Shown one piece after another: positions 1 through 8,398 of a stretch of DNA of 19,737 nt. The notes beneath the pieces are model-generated. The model did not search any database, was not told the origin of the DNA, and worked only from the letters and a program-made list of their open reading frames with translations. The DNA is from BPGL01 sp035463115 (GTDB taxonomy: Bacteria > Actinomycetota > UBA4738 > HRBIN12). Position 1 is the stretch's first letter, and every line of letters begins with the position of its first letter. The DNA is taken from positions 1 to 19,737 of the forward strand of contig DATHTO010000062.1 in NCBI GenBank assembly GCA_035463115.1. The letters are read 5' to 3'. The translations under genes and the position numbers were made by a program.

Positions 1-243
1 CGGGATGACCTGGAACGTCGAGGGATCGGGGATCGCGACCATGTCGGACTCCTGGATCCGGCTGAAGCCCTCGATCGACGAGCCGTCGAACCCCATCCCC
101 TCGGCGAACGCGCCCTCGAGCTCCTGGGACGTGATCGTGAAGGACTTCAGGAACCCCAGCACGTCGGTGAACCACAGCCGGACGAAGCGGATGCCCCGCT
201 CCTCGATCGTGCGCAGCACGTATTCCGCTTCGGCGCTCAGCAT
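1..243 (-). CDS. glnA2: Glutamine synthetase family protein GlnA2 (partial, N-terminal 81 residues)
   Basis: This is the start of a type I glutamine synthetase-like enzyme; the rest lies beyond the window edge. The visible residues begin MLSAEAEYVLRTIEERGIR and include the beta-grasp segment RLWFTDVLGFLKS and the GFDGSSIEGF loop followed by QESDM. This matches the actinobacterial GlnA2 branch (the M. tuberculosis Rv2222c type) better than GlnA1. GlnA2 of Streptomyces has been described as a gamma-glutamylpolyamine synthetase rather than a classical glutamine synthetase, so the substrate here is uncertain. In mycobacteria glnA1, glnE and glnA2 are neighbours, as they are here apart from two inserted genes. 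The ATG at 243 lies 6 nt after a TACCCT -10 box, so the mRNA is probably leaderless. A candidate GlnR operator lies just upstream. Confidence 0.88.
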   Translation of the reverse strand, partial: MLSAEAEYVLRTIEERGIRFVRLWFTDVLGFLKSFTITSQELEGAFAEGMGFDGSSIEGFSRIQESDMVAIPDPSTFQVIP

Positions 244-249
244 GCTCCG

Positions 250-292
250 AGGGTACGGACGGGGTGGCCCGCCTCGGTTACAGCGGTGTGAA
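250..292 (-). promoter_or_regulatory. glnA2 promoter with candidate GlnR operator
   Basis: On the minus strand a TACCCT -10 box (255-250) lies 6 nt before the glnA2 ATG. Upstream, at 292-277, the minus strand reads TTCAC, six bases, GTAAC. This matches the GlnR pattern gTnAC-n6-GaAAC in four of five positions in each half. The box edge is 22 bp from the -10 box, exactly as at glnA (8450-8503). There is no good -35 hexamer, which suits an activated promoter. The operator assignment is an inference. Confidence 0.5.
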
Positions 293-299
293 CTTCCCG

Positions 300-305
300 T
301 ACGCT
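300..305 (+). promoter_or_regulatory. -10 box of the pyruvyl transferase-glnE operon
   Basis: TACGCT lies 7 nt before the GTG at 313, so transcription would start at or next to the start codon (leaderless). No convincing -35 is visible. The glnA2 operator half sites at 277-292 fall where the -35 region of this divergent promoter would be, so both directions could share the control. Confidence 0.4.
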
Positions 306-312
306 CGGGGCC

Positions 313-1875
313 GTGGTCCGCATCGGTGTGTGGGGGACCTTCGACGTCGAGCACCTGGGTGACGTGCTGACGCCCAGGATCCTCCGTGAGGAGCTCGGCA
401 GGCGGGTGCCGGGCGCCGAGATCCTCGCGAGGTCCCCGCTCGGCTACGTCGGCCTGAACCGGTACGGGGACGATCCGCCGCCGGCGCCGCTCGGGGTGTG
501 GAGCGAGCAACGCGTCGACGAGCTCGCGAAGGAGCTCGACCTCCTGTTGATCGGCGCCGGATCGATCGTGCACGGCGACGACGCGCGGCTGGCGCCCTGG
601 TACGGGCTCGCGGCCGCGGACTTGGAGCGGTTCGCGCCGAGCCGGTTCTTCATCGAGGGCCTCGGTAAGCACGAGGTCGACGTGCCCACGGCGTGGTTCG
701 CGGTGGAGGTCGAGCGCGACGCGCCGCAAGAGCTCGCCCCGCGGTGGCGCGAGGCGCTCGACGCGCGCGCCTTCGTGGGTATCCGCGACGAGCCTTCGCG
801 TGATGCCCTTCGCGCCGCCGGCGTCGACCGCGACGTCGAGGACGTGGCCGATCCGGGATTCCTGCTGCCACGTGTTCTCTCGGCGACGGCCCTGTCGGCG
901 CGGATCGACAGCCTGCGCGCGAACGATGCGTTCTCCGCGGAGGAAGCGCTGCTCGTGCAGGGGAGCGCCACCTTGCTGCCGCACGTCGAGGCGTACGCCG
1001 CGACCATCTCGAGGCTCGCCGCCGAGCGCGCCCTCACGCCCGTGATCGTCGCGTCGGAACCGATCCACGGCGACGTCGCGTTCGCCGACGCACTCGGAGC
1101 CGCGCTGCCGTCGGCGCGACGGCTCGGGTCCGACGCCGGGGTCGAGGACGTCGTCGCCGCCATCGCGTGGTCCGCGGGCGTCGTCGGAACCTCACGCGCG
1201 CTGCACGTCGTGGCCGCCGCATACGACCGACCGTCGGTGCTCGTCGACCTCGACGACGCGCCGCGGTTCGCCGACCTCGCCGCTCGGATCGGAACCCCCG
1301 AGCGCCGGGTCACCTCGGTCGACGCCATCGCGGACGCGTACGGAGCCGTCGTCGCTCGTGGCTCGATCGCGTCGCTCGTCGAGAAGGTGTCGGCGTCGAT
1401 CGACGACGCGCTCGACCGGATCGCGTCGTTCGTGACCGACGTGGACGTCAACGTCGACGCGCCGCCGGCGATGCCAGGTTCGACGATCGTCGACGAACGC
1501 GAGCGGTACGCGATCGCGACACGGTCGCTCGCCGCGAGGTTGGCGGCGACGCAAGCGACGTTCGCCGAACGCGAACACGATCTGCGTGCCTACGCCGACG
1601 CGGTGAACCGGGAGCTCGTCGAACGTGACATCCGCTTCACGAAGCTGTGGCGACGGGTCCACGAAGGGGACCGCCACTACCACTTCCACAAACAACGCGC
1701 CGACGAGGCCGAGCTGCGGATCGCGCACCTCGAGAAGGAGATCGAGTTCCTCCGGGAGCAACGCGTGCGTCCGTGGCTGCGTCGGCGCATCCGCATCTTC
1801 CTGTGGTGGCTGCGTCCGACGAAGCTCGGGCGCCTCCTCGTGAAGGTCCGTGCGAAGGTCGGAGGGGGCTCGTGA
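313..1875 (+). CDS. Polysaccharide pyruvyl transferase family protein with C-terminal coiled coil
   Basis: The first 350 residues or so match the polysaccharide pyruvyl transferase family, which transfers pyruvate ketals or related groups onto surface glycans. Visible family landmarks are the N-terminal GVWGTFDVEHLGD strand-loop, LLLIGAGSIVHGDD, the RDEPSRDALR segment, VADPGFLLP, and the SRALHVVAAAYDRPSVLVD region that corresponds to the usual S-R-x-H element. From about residue 395 to 485 the sequence becomes charged and heptad-like, a probable coiled coil, and it ends in a very basic tail (WLRRRIRIFLWWLRP) that could sit on the membrane. At 520 residues it is longer than the catalytic domain alone. 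It starts at GTG 313 behind a leaderless promoter, and its TGA overlaps the next GTG. Substrate unknown. Confidence 0.75.
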   Translation: MVRIGVWGTFDVEHLGDVLTPRILREELGRRVPGAEILARSPLGYVGLNRYGDDPPPAPLGVWSEQRVDELAKELDLLLIGAGSIVHGDDARLAPWYGLAAADLERFAPSRFFIEGLGKHEVDVPTAWFAVEVERDAPQELAPRWREALDARAFVGIRDEPSRDALRAAGVDRDVEDVADPGFLLPRVLSATALSARIDSLRANDAFSAEEALLVQGSATLLPHVEAYAATISRLAAERALTPVIVASEPIHGDVAFADALGAALPSARRLGSDAGVEDVVAAIAWSAGVVGTSRALHVVAAAYDRPSVLVDLDDAPRFADLAARIGTPERRVTSVDAIADAYGAVVARGSIASLVEKVSASIDDALDRIASFVTDVDVNVDAPPAMPGSTIVDERERYAIATRSLAARLAATQATFAEREHDLRAYADAVNRELVERDIRFTKLWRRVHEGDRHYHFHKQRADEAELRIAHLEKEIEFLREQRVRPWLRRRIRIFLWWLRPTKLGRLLVKVRAKVGGGS

Positions 1876-2531
1876 CCGACGCCGAACGGGACGCGGAGCG
1901 GCGGCGGCACGAGGCAGCGCGAGCGCCGATGCGTCGGATCCTCGAGCGCGATCGCGACATCAACCTGCGCGTGCTCGTGCTCGCGGAGGCGTTCCCGTTG
2001 ACGGAGGTCGCGGGCTTCCGCATGGTGTCGGCGCTCGCCAACCGGGCGTCGGACATCCGGGTCACGGTCGGCGTCGCGCGAGCCGACGACGCTGTTGTCC
2101 GCGCGCTCGAGGCCAAGGGGGTCGAGGTCGTCGTCGACGCCGATCCGGCGTGGATCGCGGACCGACCGATGCACGCCACGGTGGTGGTGATCCTCGGCGC
2201 CGAGGCAGCGCTCCGCTACGGCGAGCTCGTGCTGGACCGGCAGCCGCAGGCGGCGCTCGTGTACGACCCGTCAGGGCCGTCGCCGGGCGACCATCTCGCC
2301 GGCAGGCGGGCCGAGGCGCCGTTGATCGCGGCCGCCGACGTGGTGCTCGCTCCCGGTCGGGGGTTCGACGCGTTCGTCCGGGCCCTGTCGCCCTCGGCAC
2401 TCGTCGTCCTGTCCGCGCCCGGCACGCCGGACCTCGACCGCGCCCTCGCGCTCGCGCTCGCGACGTGCGGCGTCGCCGTGCCCGACTCCGCGCTGCCCGA
2501 CCCGGCGCTGCCCGACGTGGCACCCGCCTGA
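1872..2531 (+). CDS. Small Rossmann-like protein, possible glycosyltransferase N-terminal half
   Basis: This 219-residue protein starts at GTG 1872, which overlaps the stop of the preceding gene as GTGA, so translation is probably coupled. After a charged leader, residues around 35-60 (RVLVLAEAFPLTEVAGFRMVSAL) and the following alternating hydrophobic strands (VTVGVA, VEVVVDA, ATVVVILG, AALVYDPSGPSP, AADVVLAPGRGFDAF) look like the N-terminal Rossmann domain of GT-B glycosyltransferases. The nucleotide-sugar-binding C-terminal half with its E-x7-E element is missing. It could be a degenerate transferase, a partner subunit of the upstream protein, or something unrelated. The TGA is one base before the glnE GTG. 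I do not recognise a specific family. Confidence 0.7.
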   Translation: MTDAERDAERRRHEAARAPMRRILERDRDINLRVLVLAEAFPLTEVAGFRMVSALANRASDIRVTVGVARADDAVVRALEAKGVEVVVDADPAWIADRPMHATVVVILGAEAALRYGELVLDRQPQAALVYDPSGPSPGDHLAGRRAEAPLIAAADVVLAPGRGFDAFVRALSPSALVVLSAPGTPDLDRALALALATCGVAVPDSALPDPALPDVAPA

Positions 2532-2532
2532 G

Positions 2533-5154
2533 GTGGTCGGGTCGTTCGACGCCGCGGCCGATCCCGCCCTCGCCGCTCGAGCGTTCGACCGGATCGCGGC
2601 GGCGCCGGGAGGGGCCGACCGTCTCGCCGACCCGTCGGTCCGTCGGCTCGCCGTGCTGCTGCTGGGGTTCTCCACGGCGGCGGCCGACCTGTTCGCCCGG
2701 TCGCCGGAGGAGCTCGACGCCCTGACCGACGTCGGACCGCGCGGCGTCGATGCGCTCCGAGCCGAACTCGACGCGGATGCGGAGCGGCTCGGGACCGTGG
2801 CCGGCCTCCGGCGGTTCCGCCGCCGCGCGATGCTGCGCATCGCGGCCCGCGACCTCGACGGCGGCGACGTCGACACGATCGTGCGGGAGATCTCCGACGT
2901 GGCCGACGTCTGCCTCGCCCTCGCCGCCGCCGAGGCGGCGCCACCGTCGCTCGCCGTCGTCGCCCTCGGAAAGCTCGGCGGACGAGAGCTGAACTACGGC
3001 AGCGACGTCGACGTCGTGTTCGTGCATCCGGAGACAGGGCCGGATGCGCAGGACCGGGGACGACGCGCCGCCGCGTCGCTGATCCGGCTCCTCTCCGAAC
3101 CGACCGACGAGGGGATCGCGCTGCGGGTGGATGCCACCCTTCGTCCGGGTGGCCGCAGCGGCGAGCTCAGCCGGTCGCTCGAGGCGATGCTCGCGTACTA
3201 CGAACGCGGATCGGCGGTGTGGGAACGCCAGGCGTTGCTGAAGGCGCGTCCGTGCGCGGGCGACCTCGAGCTCGGAGCGGCCTTCGTCGAGCGCGTCGCT
3301 CCGGTGGTCTATCCGGCCCACCTCGAGCCCGCGGCGATCGACGAGGTCCGCAGGACGAAGGTCCGGCTCGAGGAGTACATCCGGCAGCGCGGCAAGGACC
3401 TCGTCGAGGTGAAGCGCGGGCGTGGCGGCATCCGCGACGTGGAGTTCGCGGTCCAGCTGCTGCAGATCGTCCACGGCCGGCGCGATCCGGCGCTCCGGAG
3501 CCCGTCGACCCTCGAGGCGCTCGCCGCGCTCGGGAACGAGGGATACGTCTCCGAAGGCGACGCCGCGGCGCTCGCCGACGCGTACCGGTTCCTTCGCCGG
3601 CTCGAGCATCGGCTCCAGATCGTGCGAGACCTCCAGACGCACGACCTTCCGCCGGATCGCCACGCGCGCACGACGATCGCGCGGTCGCTCGGTCTCCACG
3701 ACGCCGACGCCTTGCAGGCGGAGTACGACCGCACCACGGGTCTCGTGCGTGGGATCCACGAGCGCCTGTTCTACCGGCCGCTCCTCGAGGCGTTCGCGGG
3801 GACGGCCGCCCCGCGTCCGGGCGTCGACCGCGTCGCGACGGAGGAGCTGCTCGAGGGCCTCGGGTTCACCGCACCCGCTCGGAGCTACGAGGTCCTGCGC
3901 CGGCTCGTCGCGCCCGGATCGCGCCTCGGCCGGGTCCTGTCTCACCTCTTCCCGGTGATCGCGCCTCCGCTCGCGCTCGCGGCCGACCCCGACGTGGCGC
4001 TCGTGCGGCTCGAGCGGATCGCCGAGACCGCCGTGGCCGATCCGGCGCACGCCGACCTGTTGGCGGGCGACCCGGCCGCGGCGCGGCGGCTCGCGCACGT
4101 CGCGGCGGCCAGCTCGTTCGCGACGGACCTCCTGGTCGCGCGGCCCGAACGTCTCGAGGCGCTGGCCGGCCGGCCGAGCGACGAGGCGGGGGAGCTGGTC
4201 GGCGTCGTCGCCCGCATCGCGTCACGCGAGTTCTCTCCGCGCGAGACCGGCGAAGCCCTCGCCGACGTCGCGGATCGCGTCGTTCGTGCAGCGGTCGACG
4301 AGGCGGATCCGCCGTTGCCGTTCGCCGTGATCGGCATGGGGAAGCTGGGGGCCCGCGAGCTGAACGTCGCTTCGGACCTCGACGTCGTGTTCGTCTACGA
4401 CGGCGAGGGACCCGAGGATCTCGCGGCGGCGACGGCGACCGCCGAGCGGGTCCTCCGCGGCGTCCGCGAGCGGGGCTGGGAGCCCGACGCCGACCTCCGA
4501 CCCGAGGGTCGCAGCGGGCCGCTGGCACGTTCCGTGGCGGGCTTCCTGGAGTACTGGCAGCGGTACGCCGAGACGTGGGAGTTCCAGGCGTTGCTCCGCG
4601 CGCGAGCCGTCGCCGGTGACGATGCGCTCGGCCGCCGCTTCGAGGGGTGGTCCGAGGAGTTCGCGTATCCGCCCGACGGACTCACGCTCGACCGCGTCGC
4701 CGAGATCCGGAAGATGCGCGAGCGGATCGAGCGCGAGCGGGTGAAGCCACCGGAGGCGACGACCTTCCACCTCAAGCTCGGGCGAGGCTCCCTCGCCGAC
4801 GTCCAGTTCGCGGTCGAGCTGTCGCTGATGCGGTACGGCGGCGCGATCCCGGAGGTCCGCACGCGACGCACGCTCGACGCGATCGAGCGTCTCGCGTCGC
4901 GCCACCTGCTGCCGTCGAGCGCCGCACACGACCTCGGCGAGGCCTTCGTGTTCCTCTCCGACGTGAAGAACGCCCTCGAGATCGACCGGCGCCTGCACGC
5001 CGAGGCGCTTCCGCCGTCGCCGGACGAGCAGACGACGCTCGCCCGCCGGCTCGGGTACGAGGCGCACGCGCGGCAAGCGTTCCTCGACGACTACCTGCGC
5101 ATCGCCCGCCGCGCCCGTCGAGCGATGGAGCGGATCTTCGTCGACCCAGGTTGA
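2533..5154 (+). CDS. glnE: Bifunctional glutamine synthetase adenylyltransferase/deadenylylase GlnE
   Basis: GlnE adds AMP to a tyrosine of glutamine synthetase to switch it off and removes it again, depending on nitrogen status. The protein has 873 residues and the two expected nucleotidyltransferase modules. The N-terminal one has LGKLGGRELNYGSDVD with catalytic acidic residues D158 and D160. The C-terminal one has GMGKLGARELNVASDLD with D615 and D617. Each is followed by the conserved ELSRSLEAML or PLARSVAGFLEYW type segment and by KxGRGGIRDVEFAVQ or KLGRGSLADVQFAVE. It is somewhat shorter than many family members (about 950 residues), mainly at the N-terminus. It starts at GTG 2533, one base after the upstream stop, so it belongs to the operon that begins at 313. 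Its target glnA lies at 6971-8398. Confidence 0.96.
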   Translation: MVGSFDAAADPALAARAFDRIAAAPGGADRLADPSVRRLAVLLLGFSTAAADLFARSPEELDALTDVGPRGVDALRAELDADAERLGTVAGLRRFRRRAMLRIAARDLDGGDVDTIVREISDVADVCLALAAAEAAPPSLAVVALGKLGGRELNYGSDVDVVFVHPETGPDAQDRGRRAAASLIRLLSEPTDEGIALRVDATLRPGGRSGELSRSLEAMLAYYERGSAVWERQALLKARPCAGDLELGAAFVERVAPVVYPAHLEPAAIDEVRRTKVRLEEYIRQRGKDLVEVKRGRGGIRDVEFAVQLLQIVHGRRDPALRSPSTLEALAALGNEGYVSEGDAAALADAYRFLRRLEHRLQIVRDLQTHDLPPDRHARTTIARSLGLHDADALQAEYDRTTGLVRGIHERLFYRPLLEAFAGTAAPRPGVDRVATEELLEGLGFTAPARSYEVLRRLVAPGSRLGRVLSHLFPVIAPPLALAADPDVALVRLERIAETAVADPAHADLLAGDPAAARRLAHVAAASSFATDLLVARPERLEALAGRPSDEAGELVGVVARIASREFSPRETGEALADVADRVVRAAVDEADPPLPFAVIGMGKLGARELNVASDLDVVFVYDGEGPEDLAAATATAERVLRGVRERGWEPDADLRPEGRSGPLARSVAGFLEYWQRYAETWEFQALLRARAVAGDDALGRRFEGWSEEFAYPPDGLTLDRVAEIRKMRERIERERVKPPEATTFHLKLGRGSLADVQFAVELSLMRYGGAIPEVRTRRTLDAIERLASRHLLPSSAAHDLGEAFVFLSDVKNALEIDRRLHAEALPPSPDEQTTLARRLGYEAHARQAFLDDYLRIARRARRAMERIFVDPG

Positions 5155-5163
5155 GCGTCGTCG

Positions 5164-5192
5164 TTGCCCGCCGGTTCCGGCGTCGCTACCTT
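5164..5192 (+). promoter_or_regulatory. mscL promoter
   Basis: TTGCCC (5164-5169) and TACCTT (5187-5192) are separated by exactly 17 bp, 10 nt after the glnE stop. Transcription would start near 5198, leaving a leader of about 25 nt that contains the AGGAGG ribosome binding site (5213-5218) of mscL. Confidence 0.5.
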
Positions 5193-5222
5193 CGCGTCCG
5201 TCCGGAGCCACGAGGAGGACCC

Positions 5223-5597
5223 GTGCTGAGGGAGTTCCGAGGGTTCGCGTTCAAGGGCAACCTGGTGGAGATCGCCGTCGGATTGATCCTCGCCCTGGCG
5301 TTCAGCGCCGTCGTGAACGCGCTGGTGGAGGGCATCATCATGGCCGCGATCGCTGCCGTCTTCGGCCAGCCGAGCTTCGATCACGTCGTCCTCGAGATCG
5401 GTGAGGGCGGCAGCGACGGACGCATCCTCATCGGAACGTTCCTGACCGCGCTCGTGAACTTCCTGATCGTGGCGTGGGTCCTGTTCCTCGTCGTCAAGGC
5501 GCTGAACCGGCTCCGGCGACAGGAGCCAACGTCGGAGGCTCCGTCCGAGGAGATCGTCCTGCTCCGCGAGATCAGGGATCAGCTCGCCCGTCGCTGA
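5223..5597 (+). CDS. mscL: Large-conductance mechanosensitive channel MscL
   Basis: This is a 124-residue membrane protein with the MscL layout: an amphipathic N-terminus (LREFRGFAFKGN), first transmembrane helix (about residues 15-43), a periplasmic loop (QPSFDHVVLEIGEGGSDGR), second helix (about 66-88), and a charged cytoplasmic helical bundle ending EEIVLLREIRDQLARR. It forms a pentameric pore that opens under membrane tension and releases solutes on hypo-osmotic shock. The family signature is present as KGNLVEIAVG, with Glu where E. coli has Asp. The GTG at 5223 is preceded by AGGAGG with a 4-nt spacer, which decides the start. It has its own promoter and converges with the minus-strand gene ending at 5611. 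Confidence 0.93.
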   Translation: MLREFRGFAFKGNLVEIAVGLILALAFSAVVNALVEGIIMAAIAAVFGQPSFDHVVLEIGEGGSDGRILIGTFLTALVNFLIVAWVLFLVVKALNRLRRQEPTSEAPSEEIVLLREIRDQLARR

Positions 5598-5599
5598 CC

Positions 5600-5637
5600 G
5601 GCCGCCGGACCTACGGGCGCAGCTGCCACAGGCGGCC
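5600..5637. terminator. Possible bidirectional terminator hairpin
   Basis: GGCCGCC (5600-5606) and GGCGGCC (5631-5637) pair perfectly across the 13-bp gap between the convergent mscL and beta-propeller genes. The loop is long (24 nt) and there is no T tract, so this is weak. Confidence 0.25.
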
Positions 5638-6849
5638 GCCGTCGGGGCGGTCGCCGTCGCGCGTGCCGCGCCACGCCGATAGCCACACGCGGCCGCCGGT
5701 CGCCGACGTCGCGACGCCGGTCCCGTGCAGGAACCGACCCGAACGCATGCGGGTCCCTCCCGCCGGAGTGCCGTCGGTGTCGAAGGACCGCAGGAACGCG
5801 TCGACGCCGCCGCCTCCGCCCCGCGCGGTCCCAGCGACGCGGATGGCGCCGCCGGGGCCGATCGCGACGTCGTCGGGCTCGGCGGCCTTGCGGTTCGCCT
5901 CACCCCACGCCCGTTGCCACAACAGCGCGCCGTTCGGCGACATCCGCCCCGTCCACGCGTGCCCTCGTTCGGCGCGCGGTCCGGTCACCGATCCTCCGTC
6001 GATGCGACCGACGACGGCGACCACGTCGCCGCGCGCCGCGATGCCGGTGCCGAGGTCCGCGTCGCGCACATCGGTGTCACGCATCACGACGATCCAGTCG
6101 ACGTTCCCGGTCGCCCGCTCGAGCCGTTGCACGACGATCTCCTGATCCACCTCCGGGCGATCGGACGTGACCCGCTTCTGGTCGATCTGACCCACCGCGT
6201 ACACGGAGCCTTGGCTCCCGACGGCGACGTCGGTCGCACGGTCGTACGTGGCATAGCCCGAAACCTCGAAGGCGTTGGTCCAGCGGAGGACGCCGTCGGC
6301 GCCGAACGCGCGCACGCTTCCGTCGTGGAAGCCGTTGCGTGCCTCGGCCGTGATCGTGACCGCCACGAGGTCGCCACCGGCGTCGATCCCGGTTCCGGCG
6401 GACCTCCGCGACTGCCCTCGCCAGCCTTGCTGATCGCGGTGCCAGCGGGCGTCGCCGCCGGGTCCGTACGCGCGGACGAACCAACCGGCCGGACCGTCGT
6501 CGGCGGCGGCCGAGAGCGCGCCGGTCACGAAGATCCGCCCGTCGCGGCCGATCGCGATGGCGTTGCCGACCGTCTGCGTGTCGGGCGGCCGCCACGTCTC
6601 GGCCCATCGCCGCGTTCCGTCCGCCGCGTACTTCGCCACGAGCAACGTCCGGAGGCGCCGGGCGCCCGTGCGGACGTAGCCGGCGACGTAGGCGTTGCCC
6701 GCGTCGTCGACCACGACGGCGCGCACCTCACGCCCGACGTCGCGCCGCCACGCCGTCGTGAACGCGCCCGCCTCGATCGCCGGCACGACGGTCGCCGTCG
6801 CGAGGATCCCCAGAAGCACCGCGCCACGCACGCGCACCGCGAACGACAT
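5611..6849 (-). CDS. Secreted seven-repeat beta-propeller protein, function unknown
   Basis: The 412-residue protein begins with a signal peptide (basic MSFAVRVR, hydrophobic GAVLLGILATATVVPAI, cleavage near AGA). The rest consists of about seven repeats of roughly 50 residues, each with a core such as AVVVDDAGNAYVAGYV, AIAIGRDGRIFVTGAL, DVAVGSQGSVYAVGQI or DVAIGPGGAIRVAGTA, then a variable stretch and a strand with a DG-x-x-x-W turn (YAADGTRRW, FGADGVLRW, SPNGALLW). This is the SBBP/PQQ-like propeller pattern and predicts a seven-bladed extracytoplasmic propeller. No catalytic residues can be named. The ATG at 6849 was chosen because it starts the signal peptide and has a GGGAGGGG-like ribosome binding site 6 nt upstream. 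A TAGGCT -10 candidate lies at 6887-6882. Confidence 0.8.
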   Translation of the reverse strand: MSFAVRVRGAVLLGILATATVVPAIEAGAFTTAWRRDVGREVRAVVVDDAGNAYVAGYVRTGARRLRTLLVAKYAADGTRRWAETWRPPDTQTVGNAIAIGRDGRIFVTGALSAAADDGPAGWFVRAYGPGGDARWHRDQQGWRGQSRRSAGTGIDAGGDLVAVTITAEARNGFHDGSVRAFGADGVLRWTNAFEVSGYATYDRATDVAVGSQGSVYAVGQIDQKRVTSDRPEVDQEIVVQRLERATGNVDWIVVMRDTDVRDADLGTGIAARGDVVAVVGRIDGGSVTGPRAERGHAWTGRMSPNGALLWQRAWGEANRKAAEPDDVAIGPGGAIRVAGTARGGGGGVDAFLRSFDTDGTPAGGTRMRSGRFLHGTGVATSATGGRVWLSAWRGTRDGDRPDGGRLWQLRP

Positions 6850-6914
6850 GTCGAACCCCTCCCACCCCTTGGTGCGCAAGGAGCCTAGTGCGCCGAAGCG
6901 GAACGCGCGAACCG

Positions 6915-6949
6915 GCGCGACCCGGCCGCGAGACACGGCCGGGTCGCGC
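6915..6949 (-). terminator. glnA transcription terminator hairpin
   Basis: A perfect 14-bp inverted repeat (arms 6915-6928 and 6936-6949, 7-nt loop) begins 21 nt after the glnA stop codon. There is no T tract, which is common for terminators in very GC-rich actinobacteria. It separates glnA from the beta-propeller gene downstream. Confidence 0.7.
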
Positions 6950-6970
6950 GGAGGGGTCAGATGAAGAGGG

Positions 6971-8398
6971 TCAGATGTCGTAGTACAGGTGGAACTCGTG
7001 CGGGTGCGGCCGCAAGCGAACCGCGTCGACCTCGTGCATCCGCTTGTACTCGATCCACGTGTCGATCACGTCTTGCGTGAACACGCCGCCCTCCAGCAGC
7101 CACTGGTGGTCGCTCTCCAGCGTGTCGAGGACCTCCTCGAGGGAGCCCGGCACCTGCTTCACCTGCGCCTTGTCCTCGGGCGGCAGATCGTAGAGATCCT
7201 TGTCCATCGGCTCGGGCGGCTCGATCTTGTTCTTGATGCCGTCGAGACCTGCCATCAGCATCGCGCTGAAGGCGAGGTACGGGTTCGCCGTCGGGTCCGG
7301 CGTCCGGAACTCCAGCCGCTTCTGCGACGGCTTCTTCGAGAACACCGGGATCCGGATGCAGGCCGAGCGGTTCCGCTGGCTGTAGACCAGGTTGATCGGC
7401 GCCTCGTACCCCGGCACGAGCCGGCGGTAGCTGTTCGTCGTCGGGTTCGTGAACGCGAGCAGCGCCGGCGCGTGGGTGAGCAGGCCGCCGATGTACCAGC
7501 GCGCCATGTCACTGATGCCGGCGTAGCCGACCTCGTCCCAGAAGAGGTTGTCGCCGTCCTTCCAGAGGCTCTGGTGCGTGTGCATCCCGGAGCCGTTGTC
7601 CTGGAAGATCGGCTTCGGCATGAACGTGACGGTCTTGCCGGCCTGCCATGCCGTGCTCTTGACGATGTACTTGTACTTCAACACCTTGTCGGCGGTCGCG
7701 AGCAAGGTGCCGTAGCGCATGTCGATCTCGGCCTGACCTGCCGTGCCGACCTCGTGGTGATGCACCTCGATGTCGACGCCGCTGCGCTCGAGGTTCATCA
7801 CCATCTCCGAGCGCAGGTCCTGGTAGTGGTCCATCGGCGGGACCGGGAAGTACCCCTCCTTGTAGCGCGGGCGATAGCCGAGGTTGCCGGCGCCGTTCTT
7901 GCCTTCGGCGCCGCTGTTCCAGACGCCTTCCTCCGCGTCGATGTGGTAGTAGCCCTCGAACTGGTTCTGATCGAACCGGATCGAGTCGAAGATGTAGAAC
8001 TCCGCTTCGGGTCCCCAGTACGAGATGTCTGCGATCCCGGTCTGCTGAAGGTACAGCTCGGCTTTCTTCGCGATGTAGCGGGGGTCGCGGGTGTACCACT
8101 CGCCCGTCACGGGGTCCTTCACGAAGCAGTTGATGTTCAACGTCGCGTGCTGCGTGAACGGATCCATCCACGCGGTGTTCGCGTCGGGAACGAGGAGCAT
8201 GTCGGATTCCTGGATCTCCTGGAACCCGCGGATCGACGAACCGTCGAACCCGACGCCCTCCTCGAAGATCTCCTCGGTGAGCTCGTCGGCGGGCACGGAG
8301 AAGTGCTGCATCAATCCGGGCAGGTCGCAGAACCGGAAGTCGACGATGTCGGCTCCGTGCTCCTTGATCATCGCGAGCACGTCTTTCGCGGTGGTCAA
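6971..8398 (-). CDS. glnA: Glutamine synthetase type I (GlnA1)
   Basis: Makes glutamine from glutamate, ammonia and ATP as a cytoplasmic dodecamer. The 475-residue length is typical for GSI-beta. Visible landmarks are GFDGSSIRGF near residues 50-59, the metal ligands in GPEAEFYIF (E131, E133), the EVHHHEVGTAGQAEID segment, the ATP/metal loop FMPKPIFQDNGSGMHTH, NRSACIRIPV, and the adenylylation loop MDKDLYDLPPED, where Tyr403 would be the target of GlnE. The reading frame is open further upstream, but homology begins at LTTAKDVLAMIKEHG. A TTG at 8398 preceded by AAGGGGGA fits as the start. The gene is followed by a strong hairpin and preceded by a candidate GlnR-controlled promoter. Confidence 0.97.
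   Translation of the reverse strand: MTTAKDVLAMIKEHGADIVDFRFCDLPGLMQHFSVPADELTEEIFEEGVGFDGSSIRGFQEIQESDMLLVPDANTAWMDPFTQHATLNINCFVKDPVTGEWYTRDPRYIAKKAELYLQQTGIADISYWGPEAEFYIFDSIRFDQNQFEGYYHIDAEEGVWNSGAEGKNGAGNLGYRPRYKEGYFPVPPMDHYQDLRSEMVMNLERSGVDIEVHHHEVGTAGQAEIDMRYGTLLATADKVLKYKYIVKSTAWQAGKTVTFMPKPIFQDNGSGMHTHQSLWKDGDNLFWDEVGYAGISDMARWYIGGLLTHAPALLAFTNPTTNSYRRLVPGYEAPINLVYSQRNRSACIRIPVFSKKPSQKRLEFRTPDPTANPYLAFSAMLMAGLDGIKNKIEPPEPMDKDLYDLPPEDKAQVKQVPGSLEEVLDTLESDHQWLLEGGVFTQDVIDTWIEYKRMHEVDAVRLRPHPHEFHLYYDI

Noticed and set aside
2062..4098. Very long open frame on the minus strand opposite glnE
   Set aside because: It is the antisense shadow of glnE: the plus-strand protein has unmistakable GlnE motifs, while the minus frame gives low-complexity Arg/Glu-rich sequence without family features.
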